A DNA stretch of 21,238 nt. Origin: an uncultured bacterium (GTDB taxonomy: Bacteria; Verrucomicrobiota; Kiritimatiellia; CAIKKV01; CAITUY01). The position numbers were made by a program, and so were the translations under genes. The notes below the pieces were generated by a model. That model was not told the DNA's origin and searched no databases. It saw nothing but the letters and a program-made list of their open reading frames with translations. Positions 14,628-21,238 of this stretch are shown here, piece by piece (the first letter of the stretch is position 1; each line of letters opens with the position of its first letter). The stretch spans positions 1 to 21,238 of the forward strand of contig CAIZMS010000059.1 in NCBI GenBank assembly GCA_903934155.1, read 5' to 3'.

Positions 14628-17129
14628 TTATCCAAAAAGAGACATCTGCCCAGAATCCCGCATTTTGGGTTTATTTCTGGCCAGTTTGGGTTGTCCTGCC
14701 TCGCTAAATTCCCCCTCCTCCAAGTTTGTCAGGATTTCCTTGGCACGGTCAATCACCTCAAGGGGAAGCCCAGCCAAACGGGCAACCTGAATACCGTAAC
14801 TCTTGTCAGCAGCACCGGCCACAATCTTCCGCAAAAACACAATCTGGTCGTTTCGCTCACTCACCACCACATTATAGTTCTTCACCCCCGGCATAGTCAG
14901 GGCCAGATCCGTTAATTCGTGGTAATGGGTTGCAAACAAGGTCTTGGCCTTAGCCTTCTCATTTTGATGCAAATATTCGGCCACCGCCCACGCAATACTG
15001 ATCCCGTCAAAGGTACTTGTTCCCCGTCCAATTTCATCAAGAATGATCAAGCTCCGTGGAGTGGCGTTATTCAGAATGTTTGCAGTTTCCTGCATTTCGA
15101 CCATGAATGTGCTGCGTCCCCGTGCCAGGTCATCACTCGCCCCGACGCGGGTGAAGACCTGATCCACCACGCCGATTTCAGCCTCGGAAGCAGGAACAAA
15201 CGACCCCATCTGGGCCATAATGACAATCAGGCCTACCTGCCGAATATAGGTTGATTTTCCGGCCATGTTCGGTCCCGTCAGGATAATCAATTGATGGTCG
15301 TTCCGATCAAGCAGGGTATCGTTCGGGACAAACCGCTCCGCATCCGGCATGCTCTCAACAACCGGGTGTCGTCCATCCTTAATCCACACCTTCCCGCCAT
15401 CATTGATTCCGGGCCGGACATATCGCCCCATTACGGCCCGTTCCGCCAGCGCGGCAAGCACATCTAACTTCGCTAAGGCAAGTGCCGTTTTCTGGATCGC
15501 AGCGGTGTGCTGAACAACCTGTTCACGAATCCCTGAAAACAGCTCAAACTCAAGCGCCATGGACCGCTCCTGAGCGCCCATGATCCTGCGTTCGTATTCC
15601 TTGAGTTCAGGGGTCACGAACCTCTCGCCATTCACCAGGGTCTGCTTACGGATATAGTCATCCGGCGCATGGGCCAGTTGACCTTTCGAAATTTCAATGT
15701 AATAGCCAAACACCCTGTTGTGCCGGACTTTGAGCGTCTTGATGCCTGTACGGGCCTGTTCCCGGGATTGAAATTCAGCCAACCATTGACGCCCCTCAGA
15801 CGCCGCCACACGAAGTTCATCCAACTCAGCGCTGAATCCTTTCCTGATGATGCCCCCCTCCTTCAGGGCTACCGGCGGCTCATCTTCAATCGCACGACCA
15901 ATCAGTTCCGCCACCTCAGGAAGGAGTACCATCTCCGATCCCAATGTCCTCAACATCTCCCTCTGATGCCCCTCCACCAATTCACGGATCCTCGGCAAGA
16001 CCTCCAGCGAGGCACCCAACGCGCGAAGGTCGCGGCCATTTCCACTGCCGGCACTGAGGCGGGCCACAAGGCGTTCCAGATCACGAATTCCTAAAAACCG
16101 ATCACGAACCTCGTGGAGCAGTGTCCGATTCAGGGTCAGCGCTTCCACCGCATCCAATCGCCTTTCAATCCCCGTGACATCCGCCAGGGGCCTCAGCACC
16201 CAGTCCCGCATCAACCGGGCACCCATCGGTGTTTTGGTCTCGTCCAGAGTCCCGAGAAGCGTAACGGATCCACGACGATCCTCCGTGCGGCGGGGAACAA
16301 GATCCAGGTTTCCACAGGTAGCCTGATCCAACATCATATAATCTGATGGATTGTTGACTTTGAGAGATCGAACATGCTTCACATCACGCTTCAATTCCTC
16401 CTGGACATAATACAGGATTCCTCCGGCAGCCCCCACCGCCGCAGGCTTGGTCTCGCACCCAAACCCATCCAGCGAATGCACAGAAAAATGCCGAATGAGA
16501 CGATCCCGCGCCACATCAAACCGGAACACCCAGTCCTCTCCTCCGCTGACCACAATCCCCCCCAGTGATGCCATCAAGGATTTCACCTGAGGATCATTCA
16601 TCTGCTCGGAAGGCACGACACATTCACGGGGACCGAATTGCCTCAAGGACTCGGCCAACAAAGCGGCGTCCCGCGACTCCTCCACCCAGAAAGCCCCGGT
16701 GGAAATATCCAGCATCGCCATCCCGAAGACTTCCCCACACCGGCAGAATCCGGCCAGGTAATTATTCTGGAGTGAATTCAAAATGGTGTCCTGCATCACC
16801 GTTCCCGGGGTGACAATTCCAGTGACTTCGCGACGGACAATCCCCTTGGCCGCAGCAGGATCCTCAACCTGGTCGCAAATGGCCACCTTTTTTCCAGCCC
16901 GGATAAGTTTCGCCAGATAGCCGTCCGCCGCATGAAACGGCACGCCACACATGGGAATCCCCTGACGCCGGGTCAGCGTGATGTCTAAAAGCTGGGACGC
17001 CTCCTTGGCATCCTCAAAAAACATCTCGTAGAAATCCCCCAATCTGAAAAATAAAATTGTGCCCTCGGACAGTTTTCCGCGAATCTTCCGGTATTGCGCC
17101 ATCATCGGTGTTAGGGTTTCACCACTCAT
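14628..17129 (-). CDS. mutS: DNA mismatch repair protein MutS
   Basis: The product is 833 residues from the ATG at 17129, where MSGETLTPMMAQYRKI matches the usual MutS N-terminus and a GAAGGTG stretch lies upstream. The mismatch-reading F-X-E motif is Phe33-Tyr-Glu35 in GDFYEMFFEDA. The connector, lever and clamp domains follow. The ATPase has Walker A GPNMAGKST (ending Lys625-Ser626), Walker B LIILDEIG (Asp698-Glu699) and the GRGTSTFDG and ATHYHEL motifs. The C-terminus ends in QMSLFG, a sliding-clamp binding motif. Length is close to the 853 residues of the E. coli protein. It lies 22 bases after ksgA in the same direction. Longer upstream ATGs would run into ksgA and are not supported. Confidence 0.97.
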   Translation of the reverse strand: MSGETLTPMMAQYRKIRGKLSEGTILFFRLGDFYEMFFEDAKEASQLLDITLTRRQGIPMCGVPFHAADGYLAKLIRAGKKVAICDQVEDPAAAKGIVRREVTGIVTPGTVMQDTILNSLQNNYLAGFCRCGEVFGMAMLDISTGAFWVEESRDAALLAESLRQFGPRECVVPSEQMNDPQVKSLMASLGGIVVSGGEDWVFRFDVARDRLIRHFSVHSLDGFGCETKPAAVGAAGGILYYVQEELKRDVKHVRSLKVNNPSDYMMLDQATCGNLDLVPRRTEDRRGSVTLLGTLDETKTPMGARLMRDWVLRPLADVTGIERRLDAVEALTLNRTLLHEVRDRFLGIRDLERLVARLSAGSGNGRDLRALGASLEVLPRIRELVEGHQREMLRTLGSEMVLLPEVAELIGRAIEDEPPVALKEGGIIRKGFSAELDELRVAASEGRQWLAEFQSREQARTGIKTLKVRHNRVFGYYIEISKGQLAHAPDDYIRKQTLVNGERFVTPELKEYERRIMGAQERSMALEFELFSGIREQVVQHTAAIQKTALALAKLDVLAALAERAVMGRYVRPGINDGGKVWIKDGRHPVVESMPDAERFVPNDTLLDRNDHQLIILTGPNMAGKSTYIRQVGLIVIMAQMGSFVPASEAEIGVVDQVFTRVGASDDLARGRSTFMVEMQETANILNNATPRSLIILDEIGRGTSTFDGISIAWAVAEYLHQNEKAKAKTLFATHYHELTDLALTMPGVKNYNVVVSERNDQIVFLRKIVAGAADKSYGIQVARLAGLPLEVIDRAKEILTNLEEGEFSEAGQPKLARNKPKMRDSGQMSLFG

Positions 17130-17151
17130 GTCTTCACCTTCAGCCTTCTGT

Positions 17152-18030
17152 CTAAACTGCTTCATCCTGGGCGTCCCTGCGGGACGCCCGAATCCCATCC
17201 GCCAAGGTCTGCCATTGGTTCACGGTGAGCATTTCCGGACGAATTCTTGAATCAAGACCCATCTGAAACAAGACCGACACCGCTTGCTCCGGGGTTACGC
17301 AAAAACGAGCTGCCACTTTTGTCAGGATAGTTGCCATTTGTTTTCGCCTGAAGGCAAAAGCCTCCTTGGTCAGCCTGGCGAACATCGGCCGATCGCCCTC
17401 TAGAATCCTGGGCTCTGGAAGACGCGTCATCCGCACCACAGCCGACTTAATTTTGGGACGCGGATAAAAACAGCTAGGACTAATAATTTTCACGGTTTCG
17501 ACATCATAAACCCGTTGAGCCCAGACCCCCATCAGGCCGCGCTCCTCATCTCCGGGCGCAGCGGCCAATCGCTCCCCTACTTCCAACTGGACAGTTACCG
17601 TAATATGCTTCGGAGGATGTGGCAAGGCAAAGACATTCATCAGGATCCGGCTCCCCACCGAGTACGGAAGATTGGAGACAAGAGCCGTGACGCCTTCCCG
17701 CTCAAAAAACGCGACATCAAGATCCATCGCGTCCCCCCTCACTAAGGCGAGAGACGGATGACCCGTGTATTCCCGGCAGAGATAGTCATAAAGTCCTCGG
17801 TCCTTCTCCACCGCAATCACCCGCCGGGCCAGTCCGACCAGTCGCTCGGTCAACACACCAAGCCCAGGCCCAACCTCCAGCACCACATCCTCTGGCTGGG
17901 GATCCGCCGCCGCGATAATGATATCGCGGATATTGGCGTCGATCAGGAAATTCTGGCCAAGCAGGCTGTTCGGCTGGAGACCGTGTTCCTGAAGCAAAGC
18001 AGCGACCTGCGAGGGACTGGTTAATTTCAC
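17152..18030 (-). CDS. ksgA: 16S rRNA (adenine-N6,N6)-dimethyltransferase
   Basis: The product is 292 residues from the GTG at 18030, whose GTGA overlaps the stop of the upstream ppiC-like gene and so implies translational coupling. It dimethylates two adjacent adenines in the 3' hairpin of 16S rRNA using S-adenosylmethionine. Motifs are LLGQNFLID (23-31), the SAM loop VLEVGPGLGVLT (50-61), VIAVEKD (71-77), the catalytic NLPY (120-123) and FYPRPKIKSAVVRM. The small C-terminal domain with QWQTLADGI is present. A perfect 9-bp inverted repeat lies in the last codons. An ATG at 18087 would extend the protein into ppiC without matching the family. Confidence 0.95.
   Translation of the reverse strand: MKLTSPSQVAALLQEHGLQPNSLLGQNFLIDANIRDIIIAAADPQPEDVVLEVGPGLGVLTERLVGLARRVIAVEKDRGLYDYLCREYTGHPSLALVRGDAMDLDVAFFEREGVTALVSNLPYSVGSRILMNVFALPHPPKHITVTVQLEVGERLAAAPGDEERGLMGVWAQRVYDVETVKIISPSCFYPRPKIKSAVVRMTRLPEPRILEGDRPMFARLTKEAFAFRRKQMATILTKVAARFCVTPEQAVSVLFQMGLDSRIRPEMLTVNQWQTLADGIRASRRDAQDEAV
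17169..17189. repeat. Perfect short palindrome at the 3' end of ksgA
   Basis: GGGCGTCCC (17169-17177) and GGGACGCCC (17181-17189) are exact inverted repeats around TGC. It encodes part of ASRRDAQ near the ksgA C-terminus, about 40 bases before the mutS start. No T run follows, so it is not a typical terminator. Confidence 0.75.
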
Positions 18031-19007
18031 GGCTGTGATGTCTTGATAATTTCGATATAGGCGTCCTTGCGGAGCCGCGTCATCCACCCCTCGGTCACTC
18101 GCCGAATCTCCTTCTTCCGCAGGTCCTTTTCAATGGAACCGCGAACTTCCTCGAAAGGAATCGGCCCCGCCGCCAAGGAATCCTCAAGCTTGACCAGATA
18201 ATAATTCCCATCCATCCGGATCACTTCACTCACCATATTCTTCTGAAGCGCCTTGACCGGCACCGCCAGTTCGGGACGTAGATCACGGATATCGTACCAG
18301 CCCCAATCCCCGCCGTCCTTGGCTTTCCCATCCTCTGAAATCTCCCGGGCAATAGTCGCGAAATCGGCACCCGTTCTGATTTTCAACAAAGCATCAGCGG
18401 CCGCCTTCCCCCCCGTGACGCGACTGGCCTCATTGGTCAATCCCTGAATCAGAATGACGCGGATCTTCACCTTCGCCTCGCGGGTGTATTTTTTTGGATT
18501 CTCCTCGTAAATGCGGCGTACATCCCGGGGCGAAATCATGACTTGGGCATCGACTTCACGGCTTTTCATCATTCCCACAACGATACGTTCACGCATCTGG
18601 CGACGCCACTCCTCCATGGACATATGCGCCCCCCGGAGGTTTTTGAGGAATTCCTGCCGATCGCCCGCATAGCGTTCCTGAATAAAATCGCTGACTCGCT
18701 TCTCCACATACTTTTCGATTCCATCCTTGTTGAGCTTGGTATCGGCATCATAAGCCTTCATGATCAACTTGGCATTGATCAGGTCATCGAGGATATCGGC
18801 ATAAAGCTCCTGTTGCTGAGATTCCAAGTCCGCCCCCGTGTATAACTGGCGCAACTGGGGCAACATGGGGCCCATGGCCTCCTTGACCTCCCCTACCGTC
18901 ACCACCCCGTCATTCACAAAAGCGGCGACGCCATCGATCGTGATGGATTCACCCACAACCCATTTCGCGGCAAGAAGCATCGCCCCGATTAAAATCATCC
19001 GTCTCAT
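18027..19007 (-). CDS. Periplasmic peptidyl-prolyl isomerase, SurA/PpiC type
   Basis: The product is 326 residues from the ATG at 19007. AGGAG at 19019-19015 is 7 bases from this ATG but only 1 from the ATG at 19013, which settles the start. A signal peptide (MRRMILIGAMLLAAKWVVG, then ES) is followed by a SurA-N-like helical domain opening with IDGVAAFVNDGVVTVGEV. A parvulin/PpiC domain (about 165-275) has VKIRVILIQ, GADFATIAREISED, KDGGDWGWYDIRDLRPEL and YYLVKLED. A C-terminal helix follows. It should help outer membrane proteins fold in the periplasm. It has one rotamase domain, unlike E. coli SurA, which has two. It leads the ppiC-ksgA-mutS group, an order that recalls surA next to ksgA in enterobacteria. 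Confidence 0.9.
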   Translation of the reverse strand: MRRMILIGAMLLAAKWVVGESITIDGVAAFVNDGVVTVGEVKEAMGPMLPQLRQLYTGADLESQQQELYADILDDLINAKLIMKAYDADTKLNKDGIEKYVEKRVSDFIQERYAGDRQEFLKNLRGAHMSMEEWRRQMRERIVVGMMKSREVDAQVMISPRDVRRIYEENPKKYTREAKVKIRVILIQGLTNEASRVTGGKAAADALLKIRTGADFATIAREISEDGKAKDGGDWGWYDIRDLRPELAVPVKALQKNMVSEVIRMDGNYYLVKLEDSLAAGPIPFEEVRGSIEKDLRKKEIRRVTEGWMTRLRKDAYIEIIKTSQP

Positions 19008-19014
19008 ATGCATA

Positions 19015-19019
19015 CTCCT
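19015..19019 (-). promoter_or_regulatory. Ribosome binding site deciding the PpiC start
   Basis: AGGAG on the minus strand lies 7 bases from the ATG at 19007 and only 1 from the ATG at 19013, so MRRMILIG is the likely N-terminus. Confidence 0.7.
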
Positions 19020-19070
19020 GTCCTAACCGGCGTCAAAGCTCGGTACTATGCCACAAAGAATGGCTCTTCG

Positions 19071-19091
19071 CTATCTGCTATTTACTATTCA
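19071..19091 (+). repeat. Three degenerate CTATNNN heptamers
   Basis: CTATCTG, CTATTTA and CTATTCA follow each other without gaps in the space between the divergent ppiC-type gene and the gene at 19137. This may be the remnant of a short tandem heptanucleotide repeat, or chance. Confidence 0.4.
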
Positions 19092-19136
19092 CTTCAAACC
19101 AGATATCTTCCCGCCTAGTTATTAGGGAGTGATGAC

Positions 19137-19829
19137 GTGAGACAAATACTACATGCAGTAAAAGGTTGGATTCGAGGCGAATCCTCAAAAGCGAGAAAAA
19201 CCGCCATCGTTTACGTTTATTCCCCCGGCAAAGAAGCCCAGAACGGGGAATTAGGAGCCAATGACCAAATATCGCTTTTGCGCCGACTTTCGACATTCGT
19301 AAGCAAGGAAACCCTTCCTGTGACCGTCATTTTTCCGGGCCGACCGACACGCAAAATTCCGGATGGCGCCAGCCAGAGCGGGGTTCAGGTTCGCTATGCC
19401 ACCCCTGACCAAATGAAAAAGGTGGTTGGCCACGCCATCTCGGAATCCAAAAAAGGACACTCTGCGGTTCTGGCGACCAATAGTCTCGAACTGGAAAAAA
19501 TCGCCCGCAGCGAGAGAATTCGCCATATCCGGGCCACCACCTTTGAGGAGGCGCTGAACAATATCTGCGGGCCAATCCGCCGCGATCAACCGCAGCAACA
19601 GCAGCAGCAACGCCGCCAACCGCAGCAGCCGCCCTCCCCATCCCAGAAATCCCAACCGGCACAGGAACAACCCGACAACACTGGACATGAAACCCCTGCA
19701 ATCCATCCGCAATCGCAATCCTCTTCTCCAAAATCCGAACCCGTACTTCAACGGCACCGCCGGGGTGATGCTCCCGCGAAAAAAGAAGATCGGGACCAGG
19801 ACATCCTGAATTTGATTGATCCCCTGTAA
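19137..19829 (+). CDS. Unrecognised protein with possible NYN/YacP-like core and Gln/Pro-rich tail
   Basis: The product is 230 residues from the GTG at 19137, with GGGAG (19125-19129) 7 bases upstream. There is no signal peptide. Residues about 20-142 alternate strands and helices (TAIVYVYSP, LPVTVIFPG, VQVRYATPDQ, HSAVLATNSLELEKIA, EEALNNI), an order that weakly recalls the NYN/YacP PIN-like nuclease fold. However, the usual first Asp after strand 1 is absent, so nuclease activity is doubtful. From about 148 the chain is low-complexity, rich in Gln, Pro and Ser, partly encoded by CAG/CAA repeats, then basic, and ends DILNLIDPL. It is the first gene of a unit with a lipoprotein and an RNA methyltransferase. 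The gene is secure; the fold is a guess. Confidence 0.75.
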   Translation: MRQILHAVKGWIRGESSKARKTAIVYVYSPGKEAQNGELGANDQISLLRRLSTFVSKETLPVTVIFPGRPTRKIPDGASQSGVQVRYATPDQMKKVVGHAISESKKGHSAVLATNSLELEKIARSERIRHIRATTFEEALNNICGPIRRDQPQQQQQQRRQPQQPPSPSQKSQPAQEQPDNTGHETPAIHPQSQSSSPKSEPVLQRHRRGDAPAKKEDRDQDILNLIDPL

Positions 19830-19844
19830 AGCAAGGAGCGCCCC

Positions 19845-20258
19845 ATGACAACAAAAACCTATTCAATCATCATGAGTGGACTGATTTGCATGCTCTGTGC
19901 CGCAGGGACACTCGTCTGGACGGGGTGCGACACTGCAAGCGCCACGGAGGATCTTGTCGTTTCGCCGTCTTCAGTAACACTCTCATCCGGACAATCACAA
20001 ACATTCACCGTAAGTGGAGGCTACCATTACACATGGTCCCTCGGGGGATCAAGCAGTAGTAGTGGCACCGTCAGTTCGGCCCAGGGCTCGCTCTCATCCC
20101 TCACCGGAAGTCAGGTACTCTACACCGCCCCGACAGGTGACTCGCTGAGCGGCTCCGTTACGCTTAGCGTCACCTCCACCATCGAGGGAAGTGGCGCCGG
20201 AATAAGTAATTCTCCGGCTTATGAAGTCACCGGAAGCGCCGTCATCACCTTTCAATAA
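19845..20258 (+). CDS. Putative lipoprotein with Ig-like domain
   Basis: This 137-residue protein begins at the ATG at 19845, with AAGGAG (19833-19838) 6 bases upstream. A hydrophobic signal sequence ends in LVWTGC, so Cys28 is a likely lipidation site, though Trp at -3 is unusual for a lipobox. The mature part (DLVVSPSSVTLSSGQSQTFT, then GGYHYTWSLGG) resembles bacterial Ig-like surface domains that start with a -SP-x-x-V-x-L-x-x-G-Q- strand. The rest is rich in Ser, Gly and Thr. It is probably anchored in the outer or inner membrane. Its place between a cytoplasmic protein and an RNA methyltransferase, with 15- and 13-base gaps, suggests co-transcription without an obvious shared role. Confidence 0.8.
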   Translation: MTTKTYSIIMSGLICMLCAAGTLVWTGCDTASATEDLVVSPSSVTLSSGQSQTFTVSGGYHYTWSLGGSSSSSGTVSSAQGSLSSLTGSQVLYTAPTGDSLSGSVTLSVTSTIEGSGAGISNSPAYEVTGSAVITFQ

Positions 20259-20271
20259 TTTTCCGGTCATC

Positions 20272-21081
20272 ATGACCAAACCGTTTCTGATCACAAGCCT
20301 TCAAAATCCCCGCGTTAAAGCGGTGGTGGGATTGCGGCAACGATCCGAGCGCGATGAACGCGGAGAAATGATCATTGAGGGGTACCGCGAACTCAAGCGA
20401 GCCCTCGATAACCGGCATTACCCAAAGGCGCTCTTCACCTGCCCCGAACTTTTCATGGGAACCAATGAACCGGCCCTCATTGAACAATGCCGGGCAGCAG
20501 GCGCTGAGTTATTCGAATGTACCAGACCGGTCTTTGAAAAAATATCCTACAGGGACCGCCCGGAGGGATTGCTAGCCATTGCCCCCCAGGTTCACTGGAC
20601 ACTCGCTGACCTGAAACTCCCTGATGCACCGCTACTGGTCGTGGCCGAAGCGATTGAAAAGCCCGGAAATCTTGGCACCATTCTCCGATCCGCCGATGCT
20701 GCCGGGGTGAACGCGGTGATCGTCTGCGACCGTTGCACCGATATCAACAATCCCAATGTCGTTCGCGCCAGCACAGGAACCCTCTTTTCCCTTCCTGTTG
20801 TGGAAGCCTCCAACGAGGAAGTCCTGGCTTGGCTACGCAAAAAGAAGATTCAAATTCTGGCCGCTACCCCACATACCGACTTTGTCTATACTGACGTGGA
20901 CCTGAAGAAAGGGACAGCCTTGGTAGTCGGAACCGAACAGTACGGCCTTTCCGAGAAATGGATGACGGAAGCTGACCTGAAAGTGAAGATTCCCATGCTG
21001 GGTCAGGCCGATTCCCTCAATGTGGCCTCCGCGACCACTATCCTGCTGTATGAGGCCGTGAGGCAGCGGCACAGCAAATAG
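20272..21081 (+). CDS. SpoU/TrmH-family RNA 2'-O-methyltransferase
   Basis: The product is 269 residues from the ATG at 20272; an upstream in-frame ATG at 20221 lies inside the lipoprotein gene and adds no conserved sequence. The N-terminal substrate-binding part has LQNPRVKAVVGLRQ and GEMIIEGYRELKRAL. The SPOUT knot follows with motif 1 EKPGNLGTILRSADAAG (129-145, Asn133 and Arg139), NPNVVRASTGTLFSLP, motif 2 VGTEQYGLSEKW (219-230) and motif 3 IPMLGQADSLNVASATTILL (240-259). It should methylate a ribose in rRNA or tRNA using S-adenosylmethionine; the target base is unknown. No strong Shine-Dalgarno is seen, so coupling to the lipoprotein gene is likely. Confidence 0.92.
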   Translation: MTKPFLITSLQNPRVKAVVGLRQRSERDERGEMIIEGYRELKRALDNRHYPKALFTCPELFMGTNEPALIEQCRAAGAELFECTRPVFEKISYRDRPEGLLAIAPQVHWTLADLKLPDAPLLVVAEAIEKPGNLGTILRSADAAGVNAVIVCDRCTDINNPNVVRASTGTLFSLPVVEASNEEVLAWLRKKKIQILAATPHTDFVYTDVDLKKGTALVVGTEQYGLSEKWMTEADLKVKIPMLGQADSLNVASATTILLYEAVRQRHSK

Positions 21082-21142
21082 GTGAAAGGGTTGAATGGCG
21101 CTAAGTTAAGCGATGTGGCCTCTTTTGTGAACTTTTTGGAGT

Positions 21143-21238
21143 GCGGCGGCTCGACGCCGCTTTCACGCGACCGGCTTGACGGTCGCGGCGTTTCCAGGCC
21201 GATCCCTGTTGACTTTGAGAGGAGCAGCGCGTCAAGCC
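21143..21238. repeat. Twin-hairpin REP-like element, probably continuing past the window
   Basis: Two adjacent stem-loops lie in non-coding DNA after the methyltransferase gene. The first is GCGGCG-GCTCGA-CGCCGC (21143-21160). The second is CGCGACCG-GCTTGA-CGGTCGCG (21166-21187). Both have 6-base loops of the form GCTYGA. GGCTTGACG (21173-21181) recurs inverted as CGTCAAGCC at 21230-21238, so the element likely extends beyond the edge. No T run marks it as a simple terminator. Nothing coding is seen from 21082 to the end. Confidence 0.7.

Noticed and set aside
19588..19635. CAG/CAA-rich tract as a repeat array
   Set aside because: It is simple codon repetition for Gln/Pro, without the repeat-spacer structure of a CRISPR array.
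19251..19866. Overlapping minus-strand frames opposite the Gln/Pro-rich gene
   Set aside because: Poly-Leu stretches arise from the complement of CAG/CAA codons; neither frame has a ribosome binding site or plausible operon position.

Overview
The window reads as a stretch of chromosome from a diderm (Gram-negative-type) bacterium with fairly high GC. Diderm signs are a SurA/PpiC-type periplasmic chaperone, a probable lipoprotein and a secreted DUF3108 protein. The mix of a Hanks-type kinase with a large outside domain, a small RRM protein, a GH106-like glycosidase and an archaeal/Bacteroidetes-style glucan cluster fits the PVC group (Kiritimatiellota, Lentisphaerota or Verrucomicrobiota). 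That placement is an inference from gene content; no rRNA or other decisive marker is present. No prophage, IS element, CRISPR array, tRNA or rRNA was seen.

Left end (1-1896): a GH106-like glycosidase gene, cut by the window edge, runs leftward. It is divergent from an AraC-family regulator, with apparently overlapping promoters between them. A palindromic repeat element of about 100 bp is embedded, still in frame, in the glycosidase gene.

Glucan cluster (2034-7373, +): a DedA membrane protein, a GH133 debranching enzyme, a 59-residue SAP-like/cysteine-motif protein, a GT4/GT5-type glycosyltransferase and a GH57 alpha-amylase-like protein follow each other with overlaps or short gaps. This looks like one transcription unit for glycogen or another alpha-glucan. 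The GH57 protein has alanine where the catalytic nucleophile glutamate is expected, so it is probably a non-catalytic partner.

Middle (7429-14150): a GT2 polyprenyl-phosphate-type glycosyltransferase, a CPBP membrane protease and MtnA run rightward. They converge, with a 20-base overlap, on a leftward set made of a stand-alone CoaC decarboxylase, a 58-residue two-helix membrane protein and a Ser/Thr kinase. A DUF3108 protein diverges from CoaC.

Right part (14170-21081): an RRM protein with a clear promoter, GTG start and terminator converges on a leftward ppiC-ksgA-mutS group covering periplasmic folding, 16S rRNA dimethylation and mismatch repair. Divergent from ppiC is a three-gene unit: an unrecognised protein with a Gln/Pro-rich tail, an Ig-like lipoprotein and a SpoU-family RNA methyltransferase. 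The right edge holds a twin-hairpin repeat that seems to continue outside the window.

No complete new defence or mobile system is visible. The most interesting items are the GH57 pseudoenzyme with its small SAP/Cys neighbour, the in-frame palindromic element, and the CoaC/small membrane protein/kinase operon.
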